64,000 nucleotides of DNA from Streptomyces sp. NBS 14/10. GTDB lineage: Bacteria; Actinomycetota; Actinomycetes; Streptomycetales; Streptomycetaceae. The notes under the pieces were generated by a model. It was given only the letters and a program-made list of their open reading frames with translations, was not told the origin of the DNA and did not search any database. The stretch spans positions 193,747-257,746 of the forward strand of contig NZ_NCSM01000003.1 of NCBI RefSeq assembly GCF_002224125.1. Direction: 5' to 3'. Positions 55,637 through 63,876 of this stretch are shown here, piece after piece (position 1 is the stretch's first letter; each line of letters starts with the position of its first letter). Made by a program: the position numbers and the translations under genes.

Positions 55637-57409
55637 TCACACCCCCTCCGCCTGCTCATCCACCGCGCCCGCGGTCCCCGTCACCGGCCACGGGAAGTCC
55701 GCGGCCCCGGGGAAGAGCACCGGGACGTGGACCTTCACCGTGGCCTTCCAGACCCCGTCCGCGCCCTGGCCGCAGGTGATCTCCGCGCTCTCCTGCCACG
55801 CGCTCGGGAGGTCCTTCAGCGCCGCCTCCTGGCAGGCGCCCGCGTCGCCGCCCACCGCGGCGCCCGCTCGGGCGGCCTTGTCGGCGGAGTTGCCCGCCAG
55901 GGAGTACGTATAGCCGAGCAGCACGAACTGCCAGATGACGGCCAGCACCACCAGCACCAGCGGCAGCACGCCCAGGAATTCGACCGCGACCTGGCCGCGG
56001 TCGCCGCCCCGCTTGCGCTGAAAGCGCCTGGAGGGTGTGGAGGGGACCTCCCGCAGCGACTCCGGACCCGTGCCCGTACCGCCGTCGGCCGCGCCCGCGC
56101 CGCCCCCGGCGGCCGGGGCGTCGCCGCCCGCTCCTATGGCACGGCGCCGCCGCATGCCCGGGAGCGTGCGGTGGTCCGCCGGGCCGGGGTGCGCCCCGCG
56201 AGGCGCGCCCCCGACGGGGCCCGCGCCGCCGCCGGGCGGCTCGACCAGGGCCAGCTCCCCGGCCAGGCCCCACAGGGCCTGCTTGACGGCCGACTTGGCG
56301 TCCAGGTCCTGCATCCGGCCCGAGTCGACGGCCGGCTGGAGCTCCTTGAAGCCGGCCGGGACGACCGTACGGGCCATCCGGGTGCCCGTCGCCCGCTCGA
56401 TCAGCTGCGGCTGGATCTCCGCGCTGCGGGTGTGGCGGTTGGCGATGGTGACCGTGTCCTCGGCCTTGCGGATCTGGAGCCGGTCCCAGAGCCGGACCAT
56501 GCGCTTGGCGGCGCGCACCGCGACCACGTCCGGGGTGGTCACCAGCAGCGCGAGGTCGGCGATCTCGACGACGGCCGCGCCCGCCGAGGTCATCTGCGTA
56601 CCGCAGTCGACGATGACCACCTCGAAGCGCGACCGCAGCGCGCTGACGACCTGGCGTGCCGCGCGGTCGGAGACCTCCTCGCCGCGCTCGCCCTCGCCCG
56701 GGGCGAGCAGCAGCCCGAGGCCGGTCTGGTGGGTGAACACCGCTTCCTGGAGCACGCGCGGCGTGATGTCGCTGATCTGCGCCAGGTCGGCGATCGACCG
56801 CCGGAACTGCACATCGAGGTAGGAGGCGATGTCTCCGGACTGCAGGTCCATGTCGACGAGCGCGACCCGGCGCCCCGCCGCCTGCGCGGCCAGCGCGAGC
56901 TGTACGGCGGTGACCGTCGTGCCGACCCCGCCCTTGGCGCCCGCGACGGCGACCAGCTTCCCGCCGGGCCCGGTGGCCAGCGCCTCGCCGCCGCCTCCGA
57001 GGTGGCGCCGTACGCCGGTGGCCCACTGGGCGGCGGCCTGGACGCGGGCGGCGAGCTCGTCGTACGACAGCGGCAGCCCGGCGATGCCCCGGGCACCGGA
57101 GTCCATGGCGGCGGAGTACAGCGCGGGCCCGGCGTCCGCGGTCACCAGCACCACGCCCACGGCCGGGAAGCGCAGCGCTATCTCGCGAATGAGTTCGAGC
57201 GCGGGGGCCGGGCCGATGCGCTCATGGATCAGGACGACCTCGGGCAGGTCCTCCAGGGAGGCGGCGGCCAGCGCGGCGAGGATGTCGAGCAGCCGGGTCG
57301 AGTCACCGACCGGCGGGGATGGTTCGGCGCCCGGCAGCTGGCCGAGCAGCCCGCTGAGCGCGCGGGCGGCGTCGGGGTCGCCGACGCCCGGAAGGATTCT
57401 GATCGTCAC
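55637..57409 (-). CDS. TadZ/CpaE-like ATPase fused to a TadE-type pseudopilin domain
   Basis: 590 residues in one unbroken frame. Residues 1-125 are a receiver-like domain (VVLIHERIGPAPALELIREI). Residues 130-380 are a MinD/ParA ATPase with deviant Walker A VAGAKGGVGTTVTAVQLALA, VALVDMDLQSGDIASYL and IVDCGTQMTSAG. After a Gly/Ala/Pro linker (about 385-475) comes a TadE-like unit: DRGQVAVEFLGVLPLVLVVL, a membrane helix and two exported cysteines. A cytoplasmic pole-marking ATPase is thus tethered to a membrane pseudopilin with a G/XXXXEF site. Starts 61 bases after the CpaB-like gene. Confidence 0.88.
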   Translation of the reverse strand: MTIRILPGVGDPDAARALSGLLGQLPGAEPSPPVGDSTRLLDILAALAAASLEDLPEVVLIHERIGPAPALELIREIALRFPAVGVVLVTADAGPALYSAAMDSGARGIAGLPLSYDELAARVQAAAQWATGVRRHLGGGGEALATGPGGKLVAVAGAKGGVGTTVTAVQLALAAQAAGRRVALVDMDLQSGDIASYLDVQFRRSIADLAQISDITPRVLQEAVFTHQTGLGLLLAPGEGERGEEVSDRAARQVVSALRSRFEVVIVDCGTQMTSAGAAVVEIADLALLVTTPDVVAVRAAKRMVRLWDRLQIRKAEDTVTIANRHTRSAEIQPQLIERATGTRMARTVVPAGFKELQPAVDSGRMQDLDAKSAVKQALWGLAGELALVEPPGGGAGPVGGAPRGAHPGPADHRTLPGMRRRRAIGAGGDAPAAGGGAGAADGGTGTGPESLREVPSTPSRRFQRKRGGDRGQVAVEFLGVLPLVLVVLAVIWQFVLLGYTYSLAGNSADKAARAGAAVGGDAGACQEAALKDLPSAWQESAEITCGQGADGVWKATVKVHVPVLFPGAADFPWPVTGTAGAVDEQAEGV

Positions 57410-57470
57410 CGGGGCACCGCCTCACTCATGTTCCTGCGGCACGCCGCTGGTCGGGTCGTCGTGCCGCTCA

Positions 57471-58184
57471 TCATCTGTCGCCGTCGTCGCTGTTGAGGGA
57501 ATAGGTGCGGTCGCGGGGAGAGACGGTGTCGTCGCCGCCGGGCGCGACGAGGGCGAGCCGTACGTGTGTGGCGAAGGACTCCGCGTACGCCACGCGCTGG
57601 GCGTCCCCGGTGTCCAGCGCGAAGGTGATGGGCACCGCCTTGTTGAGGCGCCGGGTGTCGTCCTGGTCCGGTTCGAGCGCGGTGAGCTTGCCGACATCGA
57701 TGACCTCCGCGCCCGCGACGATGATCTTGGAGACCGGATCGTCGCGCTGGCTCCGGCCCTCGAAGGTCGCGTAGATGTTGACCTTCGAACCGGGGTTGAT
57801 CTTGCCGGCGACGCCGGTGGCCGCGTCGATCATGATCGCGATCTCCTGCTGCCCCGGCTTGAGCGCCGGACGTTCCACGATCATGTCGTCCTGGAGCAGC
57901 GACCCCTTGCGCAGCGGGGTGACGGCGATCTTGCCGCGTACGTCGGCCAGGTCGGTGACGGCCGTGGACGGCAGCCAGCGCTCGGGCATCGATATCTTCT
58001 CGAACTGGCCGACGTCCAGCGCCTGGTAGGCCGGAACGTCCGACTTGAGCTTGTACGCGGTGGTCTCGGGACCGACCTTCGACTCCACGTCGCGGATGAC
58101 GGACAGCACTCCGGCGAACGCGCCGCCGGCGCACAGGACCGACAGGAGCAGCAGAATGACTCCGCGGCGCTGGCGTGAATTCAT
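57471..58184 (-). CDS. cpaB: CpaB/RcpC-like Flp pilus assembly protein
   Basis: 237 residues. One N-terminal membrane segment (GVILLLLSVLCAGGAFAGVL) is followed by a SAF domain (PAYQALDVGQFEKISMPERW, LRKGSLLQDDMI) and a beta region with INPGSKVNIYATFEG typical of CpaB/RcpC. These proteins act outside the membrane and may bind polysaccharide or regulate pilus assembly. It begins 26 bases after the zinc-ribbon gene ends. Confidence 0.9.
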   Translation of the reverse strand: MNSRQRRGVILLLLSVLCAGGAFAGVLSVIRDVESKVGPETTAYKLKSDVPAYQALDVGQFEKISMPERWLPSTAVTDLADVRGKIAVTPLRKGSLLQDDMIVERPALKPGQQEIAIMIDAATGVAGKINPGSKVNIYATFEGRSQRDDPVSKIIVAGAEVIDVGKLTALEPDQDDTRRLNKAVPITFALDTGDAQRVAYAESFATHVRLALVAPGGDDTVSPRDRTYSLNSDDGDR

Positions 58185-58210
58185 GGACGCGTAAACCTCG
58201 TTCGGGGACG

Positions 58211-59107
58211 TTACCGGCTCATCAGAGCGGGTCGCTCGGTCTGGGTCAGGGCAAGGATGTCATCGCCGCGCGGCACCGGGGCGGAACAGAACGCACAGCG
58301 GTCCCCGATGAGTTCGAAGCCGCACCAGTGGCACTCCTCTCTCCGTACGGACGACACCAACTGGTAGAGGACGGAGAGATCGGGGATGGCGGCGGCGAAC
58401 TCGATCAGCTTGGGGGTGCCCCACCACTGGGCCGACTCATGCGGCAGCGGCACCTCCTGGACGCCCTGCGCCCCCCATCCGGGGGCGAGCTTGACGTTCA
58501 CCCAGTCGCCGCCCGCGTGGCCGTGACCGTGGCTGTTGAGGTTGCCGCGGGCGACGGTGAGGTGGGTGGCGTACCCGGGTGCGGGCAGCGCGGCCTCGTT
58601 GCCGACCTTGACCAGCTGCGGGGTGGGGTGGGCGAGCACAGCGAACTGGGCGCCGGGCACCCAGGACTTGACGTGCGAGGTGAGGCTGACGGGCACCCGG
58701 TCCAGCCTGGCGACGGAGCCCAGCAGGGCGCCCGCGTGGACGTAGTGCGTCAGCAGGCGCGCGGCGCAGGCGAGCACGCCGGGACTGAAGTCGCACACCG
58801 ACAGCTGGCGCAGCTGACGGGCGACCACGGCGACGGCCAGCGGCGGCAGTTCCAGGGGCAGCAGCGCGATGCGGTCGCTCTCCAGGACCGACCGTACGGT
58901 GTGCAGCCGGCGGACGAAGGGCGCGGGGGTGGCCGCGGGGTAGAGCACGATGAGATAGCCCTGCTGGTCGAGCAGGGCGGCGGTCTCGGCCAGCGCGTCG
59001 TCCAGCGGCTCGGCGTCGGGCGGCATCAGCACGACGGCCGACGGGGTCTGGCCGTCGGGCGGCGGAAGCACCAGCTCACGGCTGGTGACTGCTATCGCGG
59101 TGGGCAC
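58211..59107 (-). CDS. Uncharacterised protein with C-terminal zinc ribbon, first gene of the Tad operon
   Basis: 298 residues, no signal peptide or membrane segment. The first 120 residues alternate strands and helices (SAVVLMPPDAEPLDDALAET, QQGYLIVLYPAATPAPFV), suggesting an alpha/beta fold. The middle has a His/Gly patch (NSHGHGHAGGDW). The C-terminus has a four-cysteine zinc ribbon, CHWCGFELIGDRCAFC. No family was recognised. Being the promoter-proximal gene of the Tad operon, it may be a cytoplasmic regulator or adaptor of the pilus. Confidence 0.7.
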   Translation of the reverse strand: MPTAIAVTSRELVLPPPDGQTPSAVVLMPPDAEPLDDALAETAALLDQQGYLIVLYPAATPAPFVRRLHTVRSVLESDRIALLPLELPPLAVAVVARQLRQLSVCDFSPGVLACAARLLTHYVHAGALLGSVARLDRVPVSLTSHVKSWVPGAQFAVLAHPTPQLVKVGNEAALPAPGYATHLTVARGNLNSHGHGHAGGDWVNVKLAPGWGAQGVQEVPLPHESAQWWGTPKLIEFAAAIPDLSVLYQLVSSVRREECHWCGFELIGDRCAFCSAPVPRGDDILALTQTERPALMSR

Positions 59108-59247
59108 GTCGGCTACCCCGTCTCACGTCGGCGCCGGGGAGAGCGGCGGCCGCAGGTCGTTGCTGCTGTCCTGGTGCATCAGCACTTTATCCACGAAAGC
59201 CGCGTGAGAGAACAGTTCCCCTGGGTTACGGGCTCATGCCGATCCCC

Positions 59248-59274
59248 TTGACAACCCTATTGGTCTGGACCATT
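59248..59274 (+). promoter_or_regulatory. Chitinase promoter with DasR-type dre palindrome
   Basis: TTGACA (59248-59253) is followed by ATTGGTCTGGACCATT (59259-59274), which matches the DasR site ACTGGTCTAGACCACT at 13 of 16 positions, with the TGGTCT/GACCA core kept. It overlaps the -35/-10 spacer, so the N-acetylglucosamine-responsive repressor DasR, or a chitin-response factor, would control it. Confidence 0.75.
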
Positions 59275-59343
59275 TTGAAACGGTCGTGCGGTGGCCACCG
59301 TCCTCAATGCTCCTCCTTTCAACTCTCCCCCATGGAGGCAGTC

Positions 59344-61098
59344 GTGGACCGTGCTGCGATACCCCCCGAGAGACCCGAGAGGTCTAAAAGACGTCAGAGA
59401 CGCGGCAGCCGCCGACTCACCCGCTTCCTCTCCGCCGCCGCCGCGGCCGTACTCGGGGCGGGCGCGCTGGTCGCCCTCGGTGGCAGCACCGCCGGTGCGG
59501 CCGACGCCAACCTCGTACAGAACTCCGGCTTCGAGTCCGGCCTGAACGGCTGGACCTGCTCCGCCGCCTCCGGGACCACGGTCACCAGCCCGGCGCACGG
59601 CGGCTCTTCGGCGCTCAAGGCGACCCCGGCCGGTCTTGACAACGCCCAGTGCACCCAGACCGTGAGCGTCAAGCCCGACTCCTCGTACACGCTCAGCGCC
59701 TGGGTGCAGGGCAGTTACGTCTACCTCGGGGCAAGCGGCACCGGCACGACGGACGTGTCGACCTGGACCCCGTCCGCCTCCGGCTGGCAGCAGCTGACCA
59801 CCAACTTCAAGACCGGCCCGAGCACCACCTCGGTCACCGTCTACACCCACGGCTGGTACGGACAGCCCACCTACTACGCCGATGACATCAACCTCACCGG
59901 CCCCGGCGGCTCCGACCCCGGAGACCCCGGCGACCCCGTCCCGACCGCCCCGACCGGCCTGAAGACCGGCGCGGTCACCTCCTCGTCCATCGCCCTGTCC
60001 TGGTCCACGGTCAGCGGCGCCACCGGCTACAACGTCTACCGTGACGGCAACAAGGTGCAGGCGGTCAGCGGCACCTCGGCCACGGTGACCGGGCTCGCCG
60101 CCGCCACCTCGTACCAGTTTCAGGTCACCGCGACCAACGCGGCGGGCGAGTCGCCCAAGTCCGCGGCCGTCACCGGTACCACCTCGGCCGGCAGCGGCGG
60201 CGGAGGCGGCGCCGTCCCCAAGCACGCGGTCACCGGCTACTGGCAGAACTTCAACAACGGCGCGACCGTCCAGAAGATCAGCGATGTGCAGAACCAGTAC
60301 GACATCATCGCCGTCGCCTTCGCTGACGCGACAGGCACACCCGGTGCGGTCACCTTCAACCTCGACTCGGCCGGGCTCGGCGGCTATACGGTCGACCAGT
60401 TCAAGGCCGACATCAAGGCCAAGCAGGCGGCGGGCAAGTCCGTCATCATCTCCATCGGCGGCCAGAACGGCACCGTCTCCATCAACGACTCCGCCTCCGC
60501 GAACAACTTCGCCAACTCCGTCTACTCGCTGATGCAGCAGTACGGCTTCGACGGCCTCGACATCGACCTCGAGAACGGCCTCAACGCCACCTATATGACG
60601 CAGGCCCTGCGCTCCCTGTCAGCGAAGGCGGGGTCGAAGCTCGTGATCACCATGGCTCCGCAGACGATCGACATGCAGTCCACGTCGAACGCCTACTTCC
60701 AGACGGCGCTCAACATCAAGGACATCCTCACCGTCGTCAATATGCAGTACTACAACAGCGGCTCCATGCTCGGCTGCGACGGCAAGGTCTACTCCCAGGG
60801 CTCCGTCGACTTCCTCACCGCCCTGGCCTGCATCCAGCTGGAAGGCGGCCTGTCCCCCTCCCAGGTCGGCCTCGGCCTGCCCGCCTCGACGCGCGGCGCG
60901 GGCAGCGGCTACGTGGCGCCGGCGGTCGTGAACAACGCCCTGGACTGCCTGGCCCGGGGCACGGGCTGCGGCTCGTTCAAGCCCGCGAGGACCTATCCGG
61001 GTCTGCGCGGCGCGATGACCTGGTCGACCAACTGGGACGCGCTGGCGGGCAACGCCTGGTCCAACGCGGTCGGGCCGAAGGTTCACGGCCTGCCGTAA
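59344..61098 (+). CDS. Secreted modular GH18 chitinase (CBM, FnIII, catalytic)
   Basis: 584 residues from the GTG at 59344, which has GGAGG six bases upstream; an ATG at 59332 is the alternative. A long signal peptide with RRGSRR and AAAAAVLGAGALVALGG is followed by a carbohydrate-binding module (about 55-185, NLVQNSGFESGLNGW), an FnIII domain (about 200-285), a Gly linker and the GH18 barrel. The active site is DGLDIDLEN near 400. The barrel is nearly identical in layout to the chitinase at 62830. Control by the dre palindrome is expected. Confidence 0.93.
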   Translation: MDRAAIPPERPERSKRRQRRGSRRLTRFLSAAAAAVLGAGALVALGGSTAGAADANLVQNSGFESGLNGWTCSAASGTTVTSPAHGGSSALKATPAGLDNAQCTQTVSVKPDSSYTLSAWVQGSYVYLGASGTGTTDVSTWTPSASGWQQLTTNFKTGPSTTSVTVYTHGWYGQPTYYADDINLTGPGGSDPGDPGDPVPTAPTGLKTGAVTSSSIALSWSTVSGATGYNVYRDGNKVQAVSGTSATVTGLAAATSYQFQVTATNAAGESPKSAAVTGTTSAGSGGGGGAVPKHAVTGYWQNFNNGATVQKISDVQNQYDIIAVAFADATGTPGAVTFNLDSAGLGGYTVDQFKADIKAKQAAGKSVIISIGGQNGTVSINDSASANNFANSVYSLMQQYGFDGLDIDLENGLNATYMTQALRSLSAKAGSKLVITMAPQTIDMQSTSNAYFQTALNIKDILTVVNMQYYNSGSMLGCDGKVYSQGSVDFLTALACIQLEGGLSPSQVGLGLPASTRGAGSGYVAPAVVNNALDCLARGTGCGSFKPARTYPGLRGAMTWSTNWDALAGNAWSNAVGPKVHGLP

Positions 61099-61113
61099 GC
61101 CATCGCGTCCGGC

Positions 61114-61150
61114 CCCTTCGGGGGAGGGCTCACCGCCCTCCCCCGAAGGG
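61114..61150 (+). terminator. Terminator of the modular chitinase
   Basis: A 16-bp stem built on CCTTCGGGGGAGGGC (61115-61129) and GCCCTCCCCCGAAGG (61135-61149) around TCACC. Confidence 0.75.
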
Positions 61151-61291
61151 CCGGGCAGCGCGCTCTCAGAGCAACAGCGGTTCGTTAGCGGCACGTTAAT
61201 GGCACGGCAGCGGTGGCCCGCAGGATGAGAAGCACACCGGGAGAGACACCTCCCCGGGTCTCTTCCCTCCTGACGAAGAAGGTCTCCCATC

Positions 61292-61720
61292 ATGCGTGCC
61301 TACCGCTCCCGGGTCCGTAAGTTCGCCGCCATGGGCCTGCTGGTGACCGGGGCTCTGTTCGCCACCGCCTGCCAGCCGTCCGACGCCGACGCCTCTGGGC
61401 CCGACAGCTCGTCCACCGCCCCGTCCGCCCCGGGCGGCGGCTCGTCGGACGGTGGCGACGCCCCTGCCGGGAAGCCCGTCAACGGCACCTTCTCCGGCGA
61501 ACTCGCCTACCTCGCCCCCGGCAAGCACACCGTCGGGAACCAGGGATTCTTCGTCGCCGACGACACCAAGATCACCGGCGCCGGCCGGATCTGCGACGCC
61601 AACACCGCCTGCACCCCCGACCAGCTCGACACCGTACTGAAGGACGAGAACGGCATCATGGCCACGGTCGTCATCAAGGACGGCATCGCCACCAGCATCG
61701 ACGAGTACGACGCCGAGTAA
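61292..61720 (+). CDS. Small lipoprotein of unknown function
   Basis: 142 residues. The signal peptide (FAAMGLLVTGALFATAC) ends in a lipobox Cys at about residue 27. A Ser/Gly/Pro linker leads to an 80-residue beta-rich domain (GTFSGELAYLAPGKHTVG, FFVADDTKITGAGRICD) with a CDANTAC cysteine pair and an acidic end. No family recognised. It has its own promoter region after the chitinase and a terminator 31 bases after its stop. Confidence 0.75.
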   Translation: MRAYRSRVRKFAAMGLLVTGALFATACQPSDADASGPDSSSTAPSAPGGGSSDGGDAPAGKPVNGTFSGELAYLAPGKHTVGNQGFFVADDTKITGAGRICDANTACTPDQLDTVLKDENGIMATVVIKDGIATSIDEYDAE

Positions 61721-61751
61721 TGGCCGATTGATCCCCGCTGCCGGCTGCCGC

Positions 61752-61785
61752 GTTCGGGGGGAGGGCCGAGAGCCCTCCCCCGAAC
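61752..61785. terminator. Bidirectional terminator between lipoprotein and reductase genes
   Basis: GTTCGGGGGGAGGGC pairs with GCCCTCCCCCGAAC (one bulged G) around CGAGA. The arms resemble those of the terminator at 61114-61150. Confidence 0.7.
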
Positions 61786-61792
61786 GGCGCCG

Positions 61793-62632
61793 TCAGCGGA
61801 ACGCGTCGGCGTTCTCCGCGGCCCACTGCCGGAACGATCTACCCGGCCGCCCGGTGACCCGCTCCACCGTGTCGCGCACCGCGAGCAGTTCATCGTTGAC
61901 GTCCCCGCCCATCAGGTCCAGCACCGCACTCGCGGCCTCCTCCCCCAGGAAGGCCGCCATGTCACGTTGGGCCTCCTCGCGCCCGATCTCGGCAAACGGC
62001 ACCTCCCGCCCCAGGGCCGCCGCGATGGCCTCGATCTGCTGCCGAGCCGTGACCCGCTCCGGCCCGGTCAGCGCGTACGTCCGGCCGCGGTGCCCCGGCT
62101 CGGTCAGCGCCACCCGGGCCACCGCCGCGATATCCGCTGGGTGGACGGCGGGGAGCCCGACGTCCGCGTACGGCAGGCGGACCGGCTCGCGCCCGCGGAT
62201 CGCGTCCGCCCACCACAGCGCGTTCGAGGCGAACTGCGTGGGCCGCAGGATCGTCCAGGCCATGCCGCTGTCCTTCAGCAGCCGCTCGACGGCAAGGTTC
62301 TCCTCGGCGGGGCCCAGGTGGGGATGGGTCTGGACGGTGATGGACGATACGAGCACCACATGCTCCACCCCGGCCCGCCGGGCGAGGTCGAGGATGTCGC
62401 CGTCCGGGCCCATCCGCGACGGGAGGAACAGCGCACGCACCCCGTCCAGCGCGGGCTTCAGCGTGGCGACCCGCGCGAAGTCGCCCTCGACGGCTTCGAC
62501 TCCGGCCGGGAATCCGGCCCGTGCGGCGTCCCGCGTAAGACCACGCAACGGCCCGGCACCGCTCGCCCGCGACTCCTTCAGCAGGGCACTTCCTATGTTT
62601 CCGGTGGCTCCCGTCACGAGGATCACGGGCAC
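61793..62632 (-). CDS. NmrA/SDR-type NAD(P)-binding protein
   Basis: 279 residues from a GTG at 62632 with AGGAG just upstream; the frame is open to 62659. The Rossmann motif VILVTGATGNIGSALL is at the N-terminus. The rest follows the atypical short-chain dehydrogenase / NmrA pattern (DGDILDLARRAGVEHVVLVS, AWTILRPTQFASNALWW, GRTYALTGPERVTARQQIEA). Close relatives include quinone oxidoreductases and redox sensors. It is divergent from the second chitinase. Confidence 0.85.
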   Translation of the reverse strand: MPVILVTGATGNIGSALLKESRASGAGPLRGLTRDAARAGFPAGVEAVEGDFARVATLKPALDGVRALFLPSRMGPDGDILDLARRAGVEHVVLVSSITVQTHPHLGPAEENLAVERLLKDSGMAWTILRPTQFASNALWWADAIRGREPVRLPYADVGLPAVHPADIAAVARVALTEPGHRGRTYALTGPERVTARQQIEAIAAALGREVPFAEIGREEAQRDMAAFLGEEAASAVLDLMGGDVNDELLAVRDTVERVTGRPGRSFRQWAAENADAFR

Positions 62633-62722
62633 ACTCTCCTGTCGCCAGACGGTGATCAATCCGGCGCCAACGCTAAAACTTCAACCTTGCTTCAGGTCAA
62701 CCACGAGCTTTCTGTCAGGGAC

Positions 62723-62749
62723 TTGACACACGCATTGGTCTGGACCACG
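62723..62749 (+). promoter_or_regulatory. Second chitinase promoter with DasR-type dre palindrome
   Basis: TTGACA (62723-62728) and ATTGGTCTGGACCACG (62734-62749) repeat the arrangement at 59248-59274. The TTGACA-to-dre spacing is 5 bases in both, and TTGGTCTGGACCA is identical. Confidence 0.75.
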
Positions 62750-62829
62750 GTGGATCACATGCCTCAGGGGCCCCTGAACGCGTAGCCGCACCACTCTCCC
62801 CCCACATCCCCCCACGCTCGGAGGCACCT

Positions 62830-63843
62830 GTGGCACGCGCACATTCACGTACGTTCCCCCGGAAGCTGCTCGGCGGCATAGCCGTGGCGGCCCTCGCCGC
62901 CGGTGGGCTGCTGGCCGCCAACACCGCGGGCGCGGCCGAGGAGCCCGTCGGCGCCGCGGCCGTCCCCAAGCACGCGGTCACCGGCTACTGGCAGAACTTC
63001 AACAACGGCGCGACCGTCCAGAAGCTCGCCGACGTCCAGGACGACTACGACATCATCGCCGTCGCCTTCGCCGACGCGACCACCACACCCGGGGCCGTCA
63101 CCTTCAATCTCGACTCGGCCGGGCTCGGCGGCTACAGCGTCGACCAGTTCAAGGCGGACATCAAGGCCAAGCAGGCCGCGGGCAAGTCCGTCATCATCTC
63201 CATCGGCGGCCAGAACGGCACCGTCTCGATCAGCGACGACGCCTCCGCCAACGCCTTCGCCGACTCCGTCACCAAGCTCATGGACGAGTACGGCTTCGAC
63301 GGCGTCGACATCGACCTGGAGAACGGCCTCAACGCCACCTACATGTCCAAGGCGCTCAAGGCGATCCACGACAAGAAGAGCGATGTCGTGGTGACAATGG
63401 CGCCGCAGACCATCGATATGCAGTCGCCGCAGAACGAGTACTTCAAGACCGCGCTGGCCACCAAGGACTTCCTGACGGTGGTCAATATGCAGTACTACAA
63501 CAGCGGTTCCATGCTGGGCTGCGACGGCAAGGTCTACTCGCAGGGCTCCGTCGACTTCCTCACCGCCCTCGCCTGTATCCAGCTGGAGAACGGCCTCGAC
63601 CCGTCCCAGGTCGGCATCGGCGTCCCGGCCTCCACGCGCGGCGCGGGCTCCGGGTACGTGGAGCCGGGGATCGTCAACGCCGCCCTGGACTGCCTCACCA
63701 AGGGCTCCGGCTGCGGCTCGTTCAAGCCCTCGAAGACGTACCCCGGGCTGCGCGGCGCGATGACCTGGTCGACCAACTGGGACGCGGCGAACGGCAGCGC
63801 CTGGTCGAAGGCGGTCGGACCACACGTCCACGGTCTGTCGTAG
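62830..63843 (+). CDS. Secreted single-domain GH18 chitinase
   Basis: 337 residues, GTG start with CGGAGGCACCT directly upstream. The signal peptide is LLGGIAVAALAAGGLLAANTAGA. The GH18 barrel starts at AVPKHAVTGYWQNFNNGATV and has the active site DGVDIDLEN near residue 160, MAPQTIDMQS and MQYYNSGSMLGCDGKV. It matches the catalytic domain of the chitinase at 59344 almost throughout but lacks the CBM and FnIII modules. The pair looks like a tandem duplication with module gain or loss. Likely under DasR. Confidence 0.95.
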   Translation: MARAHSRTFPRKLLGGIAVAALAAGGLLAANTAGAAEEPVGAAAVPKHAVTGYWQNFNNGATVQKLADVQDDYDIIAVAFADATTTPGAVTFNLDSAGLGGYSVDQFKADIKAKQAAGKSVIISIGGQNGTVSISDDASANAFADSVTKLMDEYGFDGVDIDLENGLNATYMSKALKAIHDKKSDVVVTMAPQTIDMQSPQNEYFKTALATKDFLTVVNMQYYNSGSMLGCDGKVYSQGSVDFLTALACIQLENGLDPSQVGIGVPASTRGAGSGYVEPGIVNAALDCLTKGSGCGSFKPSKTYPGLRGAMTWSTNWDAANGSAWSKAVGPHVHGLS

Positions 63844-63876
63844 GGCCCGCCCGTTCGAGGGGGACCGGATGCTGGC

